16,533 nt of DNA. It comes from Clostridium sp. UBA1056. Lineage in GTDB: Bacteria; Bacillota; Clostridia; Clostridiales; Clostridiaceae. How positions within the stretch are numbered: the stretch's first letter is position 1; each line of letters starts with the position of its first letter. Both the position numbers and the translations under genes were made by a program. The stretch lies in assembly GCA_002316385.1 (NCBI GenBank), contig DCDL01000062.1:1-16533 (forward strand). The letters are read 5' to 3'. A model generated the notes under the pieces. The model was not told where the DNA came from. It saw only the letters and a program-made list of their open reading frames with translations, and made no database searches. Shown here in pieces: positions 1 through 6,765 of this stretch.

Positions 1-4
1 GAAC

Positions 5-42
5 CCTTAGATAGTGCTACTATCTAAGGAACCTGTTTCCTT
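5..42. repeat. Overlapping inverted repeats at left edge
   Basis: Positions 5-15 (CCTTAGATAGT) and 19-29 (ACTATCTAAGG) form a perfect 11-bp stem with a 3-nt loop. A second short stem, AAGGAA (26-31) with TTCCTT (37-42), shares bases with it, so the two cannot form together. It lies downstream of helD on the minus strand. No T-run is visible before the window edge, so I cannot say whether it is a terminator or part of a switch belonging to a gene outside the window. Confidence 0.4.
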
Positions 43-64
43 GTCTAACTCGAAATATACTTCC

Positions 65-98
65 CATCTTTGACTTATTATTTATTTTCAGATGCCTT
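65..98 (-). repeat. Dispersed ~33-bp repeat, copy 1
   Basis: Read on the minus strand this segment matches positions 14006-14038 on the plus strand at every base except one internal substitution (GAAAATAAATAA here, GAAAATGAATAA there) and the last bases. The complete copy has short inverted ends (AGGCATCT and AGATGCCT). In copy 1 only the AGATGCC(T) end is intact; the other end reads CCCATC. It lies just past the helD stop codon. It is probably one of many intergenic copies in this genome, which cannot be checked here. Confidence 0.6.
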
Positions 99-126
99 AA
101 AAGTAAACTCAATATAGTGTTGTATT

Positions 127-2415
127 TTACTTATTAGTCAAATTCGATATAGACTTACTGTACATTACATATTGAAGATGTAATGCTCTAGTTAAAGCTA
201 CATAAAGTAATTTTTTATCTAAAATATCATCCCTGTATATATCATTATCGCAGTTATAGACAATAGTTGCATCAAACTCTAACCCCTTAGTCATATAACT
301 AGGTATAATCAAATTATTTATATCTAATTTACTTTGATTTTCTTCAATTAAATCCCATTGATATCTAGATTGCTTCTTAAGTTTTTTATGCATCTCCTTG
401 CATTCTTTATATGTCTTGCAAATTATTGCTACAGTTTTTTTATTCTTACTATATATATCTTCTAATAAGGAATCAATTATATTTACTTCTTCCTCTTCCT
501 TAGCATGAATGATTTTTGGCTTATCTCCATGCCTTAATATAGGAAGGGCTGGCTTTATATTAAGTTCTTGCTTTTCTAGGACTCTATTGGCAAATTCTAT
601 TATTTCTACTGTGGATCTATAGCTTTGAGATAGAGTTATATAAGTTGCATCATCATTAAATACCTTTTGGATTAACCCTTCCCATGAATTGATCCCTTTA
701 TAGTTATAGATTCCTTGACCTAAATCTCCTACTATGGTCATAGAATTATTCTTTGATATTTCTTTTAATACATTAAACTGCATAAAGCTATAATCTTGAG
801 CTTCATCAATTACAGTATGAATATAATTTTCTTCTCCAACTCCATCTAGTTTTAACTGTAGATAAGTTAAAGCTGTTAAATCATCACAATCTATCTTCTT
901 ATTAGCTAGATTATTATTTATTTCATCTTTCATATAATCAGCTAATTTCCTAGGTATGCAATTATCTGTTACAGATGAAAATGCATCTTCATCATTATAT
1001 AAATTTATATAACTCTCTAGTATACTTATCTTCTTCCACTGACCAAAGAAATCTTTTAATGACTTACTTCCTTTAGTTTTTAATCCTCCTATAAGTTCAT
1101 CTCTTTCATCATAAGTTTTAATTATCTCTTTTCTTTTTTCTTCCTCTGATATATCTTTTCTATCTTTTATATCTTTAATTTTAAAAAAGTATTCATCCTC
1201 TATCTTGTCTTTAATTTCTTCTATTCTAGTTTTTAATTTACTTTTAAAATATTTATTTATTTCATCTTTTCTTTTGTTAATAGGCAAGTTTCCTAAATCT
1301 TTTATATAAAGCCTCTTTATCTCCTTTGATGTGAATAAGACATATTCATCAACTAATATGTCTTCTACTTCAGAGTTCTTTTTTTCTAAGTATCTTATAA
1401 ATCTGTCCATAATAGTTTTATAAGTCATAGTTCCCTTTATTTTGCTTGATGTAGTAATGTATTTAATCTCTTCCTCATCCCTGCACTCCATTATATGTGC
1501 AAGCTTTTTATCCTTAGTAATTATTTCATATTTTGTATTTAAGATTGTACTACAAAGTTCCTCAAAGGTTGATTGCTTTACATTACTAACTCCTAAGTTT
1601 GGTAAAATATCTGATATATAATCTAAAAACAACTGGTTTGGTGCTACAACTAATATATTTCTATTGTTCATTTCATCTCCATAGGTATATACTAGATAAG
1701 CTAATCTATGTAATGCTACTGTAGTTTTTCCAGAACCCGCAGAACCTTGAATAATTATAGGTTTATTTTTATATGCCCTAATAATTTCATTCTGCTCTCT
1801 TTGAATAGTATTTACTACATCCTTTAGCTTCTTACTCATATTTTCTTCAAGATTTATCTTCAAGAATTCATCTACTAACTCTTCACCATCCTCTGATGTT
1901 GGAATTATTAATTCATTTACACCCTCATCAAAAATATTAACTATTTTTCCATCCTTAACTTGGAACTTCCTTTTTAACAATAGCTCTCCTTGAATTTCTC
2001 CCATAGGAGCAGTATATGTTGCTTGGCCAAAGGTTCCACTATAATATAAATTAGCAAGAGGTGCTCTCCAATCAATGACAACCTCCTCATTCTTAACCTC
2101 ATCTATGAGTCCAAACTTACCAATATAAAAGCTTTCTACATCTCTTATTTTTTCCTTAAAATCAATTCTTGCAAAGTATGGATTGTCCTTACTTTCATTA
2201 TATTTGTGCAAATCCTTATTAGCGAAATCTTGAATATTTTGAGCTAAAATCAGTTCTGTACTAAAGCTACCACCTGCTGATTTTTTAAGTGCTGATACTT
2301 TAGCTCCATACTCTTCACATTTTTTTTCTGTCTTTAAAAGCTGTTCTCCTATCCATTCCTTAGTAATATTAAATTTCATTTCTTCCTTTAAAGTCTCGTC
2401 TCTATTAATTGTCAT
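127..2415 (-). CDS. helD: HelD-type RNA polymerase recycling ATPase (UvrD-like superfamily 1)
   Basis: A 762-residue superfamily-1 NTPase with the HelD layout. The charged, probably coiled N-terminal region (about 1-100) corresponds to the HelD arm that enters the RNA polymerase secondary channel. Walker A is GSAGSGKT (224-231). A long lysine/glutamate-rich insertion (about 290-510) sits where HelD proteins carry their RNA-polymerase-specific domain. Walker B is VIDEAQD (535-541), followed by GDLGQGIYNYKG, QSYRST (597-602) and VALTRA (739-744). The family binds RNA polymerase and uses ATP to free stalled or post-termination complexes; some members also protect against rifamycins. Length fits the family. 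The ATG at 2415 follows AGAGGTG by about 7 nt, which supports this start. The gene is monocistronic here, and a terminator hairpin lies upstream in the same orientation (2566-2603). Confidence 0.9.
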   Translation of the reverse strand: MTINRDETLKEEMKFNITKEWIGEQLLKTEKKCEEYGAKVSALKKSAGGSFSTELILAQNIQDFANKDLHKYNESKDNPYFARIDFKEKIRDVESFYIGKFGLIDEVKNEEVVIDWRAPLANLYYSGTFGQATYTAPMGEIQGELLLKRKFQVKDGKIVNIFDEGVNELIIPTSEDGEELVDEFLKINLEENMSKKLKDVVNTIQREQNEIIRAYKNKPIIIQGSAGSGKTTVALHRLAYLVYTYGDEMNNRNILVVAPNQLFLDYISDILPNLGVSNVKQSTFEELCSTILNTKYEIITKDKKLAHIMECRDEEEIKYITTSSKIKGTMTYKTIMDRFIRYLEKKNSEVEDILVDEYVLFTSKEIKRLYIKDLGNLPINKRKDEINKYFKSKLKTRIEEIKDKIEDEYFFKIKDIKDRKDISEEEKRKEIIKTYDERDELIGGLKTKGSKSLKDFFGQWKKISILESYINLYNDEDAFSSVTDNCIPRKLADYMKDEINNNLANKKIDCDDLTALTYLQLKLDGVGEENYIHTVIDEAQDYSFMQFNVLKEISKNNSMTIVGDLGQGIYNYKGINSWEGLIQKVFNDDATYITLSQSYRSTVEIIEFANRVLEKQELNIKPALPILRHGDKPKIIHAKEEEEVNIIDSLLEDIYSKNKKTVAIICKTYKECKEMHKKLKKQSRYQWDLIEENQSKLDINNLIIPSYMTKGLEFDATIVYNCDNDIYRDDILDKKLLYVALTRALHLQYVMYSKSISNLTNK

Positions 2416-2565
2416 TGCTTATCACCTCTCACTTCTTATATTTTGTAGATATCTTTTAATAGCAAAACCAAGTAGACCTCAATATTATCTATCACCTATT
2501 AATGGAAGGTAAATTTAAAGTAATATGAAGCCTAATTAAATTTAATAAAACATACCTATTCTATG

Positions 2566-2603
2566 AAAAAATATAGAGGAAAAATCCTTTGGACTCTTCC
2601 TCT
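2566..2603 (-). terminator. Terminator / possible attenuator upstream of helD
   Basis: AGAGGAA (2575-2581) pairs with TTCCTCT (2597-2603). An inner TCC/GGA pairing lies inside the stem. On the minus strand the hairpin is followed by ATATTTTTTC (2574-2565), a good U-tract. On the plus strand the tail is TTTTCTTA, which is weaker, and no plus-strand gene lies upstream. The hairpin sits about 150 bp before the helD start in the helD direction. It could therefore end a short leader RNA or attenuate helD transcription. Confidence 0.55.
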
Positions 2604-2974
2604 TTTCTTATAATGTAATTTTATTTTTGTACTAATTGTATAATTTTCTACGAACATCTCTAGAGTCCTGCCACCATTATCTCTTACTTATATAAATAAA
2701 AATATTATTGTTATGACCAGACACTATCTAAATAAAATATTATTCTATTTATGAGTTGTCTACATATTATACATCATAATTATAGAAAATTATAGAGAAT
2801 TTTTTGTTAATTTTTCAAATTTATATTAACAACCCTTAATCCTATGGAGCTTTAGTCTAAATTCACAGCACCTTTTTCCTTTTATTTACTCTGTATTTAT
2901 TATTTCTATAGCTTCGACTTTATATATCATAAAACACAATAGCAACCTTATGTATGCTCATTGTATGTGTCTAT

Positions 2975-3060
2975 TTTTCAATGTTATAATATGTTATAGA
3001 TTGAAAATGATAGTTTAATCATATTTTATATGTAAAGTTAAATTTAATCAAAATGTTATA
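2975..3060 (+). promoter_or_regulatory. Promoter region of the double-cubane reductase operon
   Basis: TGTTATAAT (2982-2990) is a perfect extended -10 box, with a weak -35 (TTGTAT, 2961-2966). The box lies between TTTTCAAT (2975-2982) and ATTGAAAA (3000-3007), an inverted repeat that could be an operator. The octamer ATGTTATA occurs three times: 2981-2988, 2991-2998 and 3053-3060. The predicted 5' leader is about 100 nt. The promoter call rests on the -10 match only; the operator role is inference. Confidence 0.5.
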
Positions 3061-3098
3061 AATTAATATGACATCAAAGTATAAAAGGGGGATTTATA

Positions 3099-4373
3099 AT
3101 GGCAGACTATCATAAAATGTGGGAAAGCTTAAACATGGATTTAGAAACTCATGACCAACTATGCGAGGTATTACCATCTATGTTTGAAGATGTATATTTA
3201 ACTCAAGAAAATCGTCCAGAGGCAATGGATTACTTTAACTTTGTAATTGCAGAAATTCATGGAGTAAGACCAGCTGAACTTATTGAACATCAAAAAAAAG
3301 GTGGTAAAGTATTTGGTACTTTTTGCGTTTATGTTCCTGATGAAATAATATTTGCAGCAGGTGCTATTGCTACTGGCCTTTGTGGTGGTTCTCAGTTTTG
3401 GGTTCCAGGTGGAGAAAAGGTATTACCATCAGGTACTTGCCCACTAATAAAAGCTTCTGTTGGTGCTCGTTTAGATAGAACTTGTCCATTCTTTAGAATT
3501 GCTGATATGTATATTGGTGAAACCACTTGCGATGGAAAGAAAAAGGCTTGGGAAATCCTATCTGAAGATGTGCCTATGCATGTTATGGACTTACCACAAA
3601 TGAAACGCAGAAAAGATGTGGACGCTTGGGCTGAAGAAATCAAAACACTTATGTCTAAAATTGAAGAATTTACTGGTAACAAGATAACAGCTGAATCTCT
3701 TTCTGCAAGTATTAAATTGATTAATGATAAGAGACGTGCTCTAGCTAGACTATATGAATTAAGAAAGCAACCTAATCCACCAATTAGTGGTAAGGACGTA
3801 TTACTAATTTCTCAAATTGCATTTTATGATGATCCAATTCGTTTTACACAGATGGTAAACAAGCTTTGTGATGAACTAGATGAACGTGTAAAACAAGGAA
3901 TTGGAATATTTAAAGAAGGCACAAAGAGAATTTTATTTACAGGTACACCAATGGCAGTTCCAAACTGGAAATTACATCACATTGTAGAAACAAGTGGTGC
4001 TGCTGTAGTTGCTGAAGAAACATGTACAGGTACTAGATATTTTGAAAACTTAGTAGATGAAACAAAAACAACTATTGATGATATGATAGTAGCACTAGCT
4101 GAACGTTATATGAGCATTAATTGTGCATGCTTTACACCAAACCATGGAAGAATCGATGATATTAAACGTTTAGTAGAAGAATATAAAGCAGATGGTGTAA
4201 TTGATATTAACTTAAAATTCTGTAGCCTATATGATATTGAAGGATATACAGTAGAAAAGACACTAAAAGAAGCAGGTATTCCTGTACTTGGAATTGAAAC
4301 TGATTATAATGACCAAGATTCTCAGCAATTACGTACTAGAATTGGTGCTTTTGTTGAAATTCTTAATAGTTAA
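3099..4373 (+). CDS. Double-cubane-cluster anaerobic reductase (2-hydroxyacyl-CoA dehydratase superfamily, HgdB/YjiM-like)
   Basis: A 424-residue soluble Fe-S enzyme. Superfamily signatures are clear: FGTFCVYVPDEI (72-83), GTCPLIKASVG (112-122), TCPFFRIADM (128-137), CACFTPN (342-348) and GIETDYNDQDSQQLRTRIGAF (398-418). It has eleven cysteines (22, 76, 95, 114, 129, 144, 257, 309, 342, 344, 375), enough to hold an [8Fe-9S] double cubane. Classical 2-hydroxyacyl-CoA dehydratases need two different subunits. Here there is only one, followed by an activator gene. That matches the homodimeric double-cubane proteins described from Carboxydothermus, which perform ATP-dependent reduction of small molecules at very low potential. 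The natural substrate is unknown. No CoA-transferase or acyl-CoA dehydrogenase gene is nearby, so an amino-acid fermentation role is not supported. The ATG at 3099 follows AAGGGGG (3085-3091). It is the first gene of an operon with the DUF3343 gene (2-nt gap). Confidence 0.88.
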   Translation: MADYHKMWESLNMDLETHDQLCEVLPSMFEDVYLTQENRPEAMDYFNFVIAEIHGVRPAELIEHQKKGGKVFGTFCVYVPDEIIFAAGAIATGLCGGSQFWVPGGEKVLPSGTCPLIKASVGARLDRTCPFFRIADMYIGETTCDGKKKAWEILSEDVPMHVMDLPQMKRRKDVDAWAEEIKTLMSKIEEFTGNKITAESLSASIKLINDKRRALARLYELRKQPNPPISGKDVLLISQIAFYDDPIRFTQMVNKLCDELDERVKQGIGIFKEGTKRILFTGTPMAVPNWKLHHIVETSGAAVVAEETCTGTRYFENLVDETKTTIDDMIVALAERYMSINCACFTPNHGRIDDIKRLVEEYKADGVIDINLKFCSLYDIEGYTVEKTLKEAGIPVLGIETDYNDQDSQQLRTRIGAFVEILNS

Positions 4374-4375
4374 TT

Positions 4376-4675
4376 ATGACTTGCAATTCATCAAATAAAC
4401 CCCAACACGAAGAGACAAAAGTTATGGAGTATTATGTACTATTTCCAAACCATAATAATGGATTACATTTATACCGTAGCTTAAAAAAGGCACAAATTAA
4501 GGCTACTATTGTACCTACACCTAGAAGGGCAAGTTCCTGTTGTGGTATTTCACTGTTAATACCAAAGGAAGCTATTAATGTAGTCAATGAATGTGTAAAA
4601 ACAGAAAATATTGATATCATTGATATTGTAGCTCTTACTAAAATATCAAATCCCTTAAGGGATAAATTTTACTAA
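4376..4675 (+). CDS. DUF3343 protein, putative Se/S carrier-like
   Basis: A small protein, 99 residues from the ATG at 4376. The core EYYVLFPNHNNGLHLYRSLK (18-37) and SSCCGISLLIP (53-63) match my recollection of the DUF3343 family, described as putative selenium/sulfur carrier-like. The adjacent Cys55-Cys56 pair is the likely persulfide or selenide site. The family often lies beside NifS-like enzymes, YedF or SelD-type genes; here a cysteine-desulfurase-family gene lies ~0.8 kb away. The gene begins 2 nt after the reductase stop, so the two are co-transcribed. The internal ATG at 4424 (residue 17) would give the usual family start, and the first 16 residues are polar and carry one extra Cys; neither ATG has a strong Shine-Dalgarno sequence. 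It ends 3 nt before a strong terminator. Its role as sulfur donor to the reductase or its cluster is inference. Confidence 0.8.
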   Translation: MTCNSSNKPQHEETKVMEYYVLFPNHNNGLHLYRSLKKAQIKATIVPTPRRASSCCGISLLIPKEAINVVNECVKTENIDIIDIVALTKISNPLRDKFY

Positions 4676-4678
4676 ATA

Positions 4679-4723
4679 GGGGTAAGAAATAATTTGCAAG
4701 GAATATTTCTTACTCCTTTTTTT
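4679..4723 (+). terminator. Strong Rho-independent terminator between DUF3343 and activator genes
   Basis: A 13-bp stem pairs GGGGTAAGAAATA (4679-4691) with TATTTCTTACTCC (4704-4716), with one G-U pair, a 12-nt loop and a run of seven T (4717-4723). Only 27 bp separate the T-run from the next start codon, leaving little room for a separate promoter. Partial read-through is the simplest way for the activator gene to be transcribed. Confidence 0.9.
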
Positions 4724-4750
4724 AATTTATATAAAAGGCGGTAATTTAAT

Positions 4751-5512
4751 ATGTATTTTATAGGAATTGATATTGGTTCTACAGCCTCTAAGGTTGTTGT
4801 ACTTGGAGATACTCACTTGGAATTTGTACTTCCTACAGGATGGAACAGTAAGGAGACTTCCCAACTTATTAAAGAAAAACTCCTTAAAGAAAATATAGAT
4901 GTGTCTTCTAATGAAGTAAAGGTTATTGCTACTGGCTATGGACGTATTTCAGTAGACTATGCTGATAAAATTATTACCGAGATAACTTGTCATGGCCGAG
5001 GTGGAAAAGAATTAGCTCAAAAGGACTGTACTATTGTCGATATCGGTGGACAAGATACGAAAATAATCACCCTACAAAAGGGTATTGTGGTAGATTTTCT
5101 TATGAATGATAAATGTTCAGCTGGTACTGGTAAATTTATTGAAGTTATGGCAAATAGATTAGGAGTAACCATTGAAGAATTATTTAAATTAGCTACTGAA
5201 GGAAATGCTCTTCCTATTAGCTCTATTTGTACAGTCTTTGCCGAATCTGAAATTATAAATTATATAGGTGAAGGTAGGGATAGGTCTGATATTGCTGCAG
5301 GAGTTATTGATTCTGTAGCTACTAAGGTATCCTTGCTTTGTAATCGTCATGGTCTATCAGAAGCCCTGCTTCTTACAGGCGGCTTAAGTGGAAATGAATA
5401 TTTTAATCATTTACTTAGAACTAAGTTAAAGAAACCTGTAATTGCAACTCCAGGAGGTCGATATGCTGGAGCTCTAGGAGCTGCATTAATTGCACAGGAT
5501 AAATTTGCTTAG
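4751..5512 (+). CDS. ATP-dependent activator (acyl-CoA dehydratase activase family, YjiL/HgdC-like)
   Basis: A 253-residue ASKHA-fold ATPase that, as a homodimer with one bridging [4Fe-4S] cluster, passes electrons at raised energy to its dehydratase or reductase partner. Visible motifs are phosphate-1 loop GIDIGSTASK (5-14), phosphate-2 DIGGQDTK (97-104), the cluster ligand Cys122 in NDKCSAGTGKF (119-129), the second ligand Cys160 in SSICTVFAESEI (157-168), and the adenosine loop LLTGGLSGN (207-215). Length is typical of single-domain activators. It almost certainly serves the double-cubane reductase encoded 0.4 kb upstream. A poor Shine-Dalgarno (AGGCGG) and the preceding terminator suggest lower expression than the reductase, in keeping with the catalytic amounts of activator that this class needs. 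Its TAG stop (5510-5512) directly abuts the stop codon of the convergent gene. Confidence 0.93.
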   Translation: MYFIGIDIGSTASKVVVLGDTHLEFVLPTGWNSKETSQLIKEKLLKENIDVSSNEVKVIATGYGRISVDYADKIITEITCHGRGGKELAQKDCTIVDIGGQDTKIITLQKGIVVDFLMNDKCSAGTGKFIEVMANRLGVTIEELFKLATEGNALPISSICTVFAESEIINYIGEGRDRSDIAAGVIDSVATKVSLLCNRHGLSEALLLTGGLSGNEYFNHLLRTKLKKPVIATPGGRYAGALGAALIAQDKFA

Positions 5513-6652
5513 CTATACTATGTTTCTCAATGCATTGATACACGTATCAATTTCCTCTTTAGTATTGCTATGACTAAATGAAAACCTAACTGTACCTTGA
5601 GGATAAGTACCAAGGGTCTTGTGTGCACGAGGTGCACAATGTAATCCAACTCTAGTTGAAATACCATAAATATTATCTAGTAAAAAGGCCACTTGGGCAT
5701 TATCCATAGATTTAAAATCTATGGATACGATTCCTAATCGATTTTCCATGGTCTTTTTTCCTATAATTTCTACGTTATTTAATTTCTGAACTTCTTCAAT
5801 GAAATATTCTGTTAACTTAAGTTCTTTCTCTCTAATTTTATCCTTCCCTACAGATTTAATATATTTTAGGGCGGTATACAATCCAATAATACCCGGTAAA
5901 TTTAATGTACCACTCTCAAATCTATCTGGTAAGAATGTTGGAGGTTCTTCAGAATCTGATATACTGCCTGTCCCTCCAACAATGGTAGGTGAAATCTTAC
6001 TAGCTATCTCATCTCTTACAATAAATCCGCCTATACCTTGAGGCCCTAACAGACTCTTATGTCCTGTAAATGCTAAAAAATCAATATTATATTCTTCCAT
6101 ATCTATATCCAAAACTCCTGCAGTCTGAGCTGCATCTACTACAAATACAATATTATTTCTTCTACATAGTTGTCCAATTTTTTCTATTGGGATAATAGTA
6201 CCGCATACATTGGATCCATGTATTGTAATAATAGCCTTTGTTGTTTCTTTTATTAATGATTCAAAATCCTCTACTGTAATATTACCTTCTCTATCACCTT
6301 CTGCAATATCGAACTCAACCCCTGCCTTTTCCATCTGAACTAATGGCCTCATAACTGCATTATGTTCCATACTACTTACAATGACATGATCTCCTGGCTT
6401 AAGGTATCCTTTTATAAAAAAATTTAATGAGTAGGTAATACTTGGAGTAAAAATAACATTACTAGACTTAGGAAATTTAAATAGTTCACAAATTAGTTCT
6501 CTAGTATCATAAACTATACCTTCTAAGTCATAAGCCCCCTCATATCCTCCACGATTAATGTTAAAGGCACCCTTTTCTATCATTTCTGCCATAGCTTCAC
6601 CAACATTAGGAGCCTTAGGGAATGAAGTGCTTCCATTATCAAAATATATCAT
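5513..6652 (-). CDS. Cysteine desulfurase family protein (class V aminotransferase fold)
   Basis: A PLP enzyme of the NifS/SufS-like group, 379 residues from the chosen start. Numbered from the longer frame beginning at 6664: N-terminus YFDNGSTSFPK (7-17), PLP-contacting His101 in SSMEHNAVMRP, Asp177 and Gln180 in VDAAQTAG, Schiff-base Lys203 in TGHKSLLGPQGIGG, and catalytic Cys343 in GLHCAP. This resembles the desulfurase subfamily linked to selenium-dependent hydroxylase loci (TIGR01977-like), from memory. The expected reaction is cysteine to alanine plus an enzyme-bound persulfide; selenocysteine lyase activity is an alternative. The ATG at 6652 is preferred. AGGAG lies 12 nt upstream of it but directly touches the alternative ATG at 6664, and family members start at (M)IYFDN. 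The gene faces the reductase operon, whose DUF3343 carrier could accept its sulfur. That partnership is inference. Confidence 0.86.
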   Translation of the reverse strand: MIYFDNGSTSFPKAPNVGEAMAEMIEKGAFNINRGGYEGAYDLEGIVYDTRELICELFKFPKSSNVIFTPSITYSLNFFIKGYLKPGDHVIVSSMEHNAVMRPLVQMEKAGVEFDIAEGDREGNITVEDFESLIKETTKAIITIHGSNVCGTIIPIEKIGQLCRRNNIVFVVDAAQTAGVLDIDMEEYNIDFLAFTGHKSLLGPQGIGGFIVRDEIASKISPTIVGGTGSISDSEEPPTFLPDRFESGTLNLPGIIGLYTALKYIKSVGKDKIREKELKLTEYFIEEVQKLNNVEIIGKKTMENRLGIVSIDFKSMDNAQVAFLLDNIYGISTRVGLHCAPRAHKTLGTYPQGTVRFSFSHSNTKEEIDTCINALRNIV

Positions 6653-6685
6653 AGTTAAAAACATCTCCTATTTATATGAATATAT

Positions 6686-6730
6686 ATTATATACCACCTC
6701 AATTGTATTTACTTTTCACTTCATAGTCAA
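6686..6730 (-). promoter_or_regulatory. Promoter of the cysteine-desulfurase gene
   Basis: On the minus strand TTGACT (6730-6725), a 17-bp spacer and TACAAT (6707-6702) give a near-consensus sigma-A promoter. A second possible start is the extended -10 TGGTATAAT (6694-6686). Either would give the gene its own transcript, separate from the ABC genes that end 36 nt upstream of the -35. No terminator follows the ABC permease, so read-through is also possible. A CTAATTAATTAG palindrome (6739-6750) lies just upstream. Confidence 0.6.
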
Positions 6731-6765
6731 CGAATCACCTAATTAATTAGTATTCTATTTGTTAT

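Larger units (their letters stand above)
2416..3098. other. 683-bp divergent intergenic region, helD / double-cubane reductase
   Basis: No convincing gene was found. The left part is the helD upstream region with a minus-strand terminator hairpin (2566-2603). The middle (about 2760-2815) is very AT-rich and has several TATAAT boxes on the minus strand (2766-2771, 2779-2784, 2789-2794) but no well-spaced -35 partner. The right part holds the promoter region of the reductase gene. A 34-codon minus-strand reading frame starts with ATG at about 2658 and runs through the hairpin; it looks fortuitous. Confidence 0.6.

Noticed and set aside
2556..2660. 34-codon minus-strand frame running through the helD-upstream hairpin
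   Set aside because: Its composition follows the AT-rich hairpin, and there is no convincing ribosome binding site.
2640..2680. T-box riboswitch upstream of helD (minus strand reads TGGTGGCAGGACTC)
   Set aside because: It only loosely resembles the T-box core. The ACC part is missing, no specifier stem is visible, and helD is not an amino-acid-related gene.
3392..3682. Minus-strand reading frame inside the reductase gene, and similar antisense or out-of-frame frames elsewhere (4432-4620, 5799-6041, 7277-7684, 10066-10281, 11324-11584, 14184-14411, 15621-15821)
   Set aside because: They lie fully within well-supported genes, lack ribosome binding sites and show no family motifs.
3099..5512. 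Classical 2-hydroxyglutaryl- or lactoyl-CoA dehydratase pathway
   Set aside because: Only one dehydratase-like subunit is present, and there is no CoA-transferase, electron-transfer flavoprotein or acyl-CoA dehydrogenase gene in the window.
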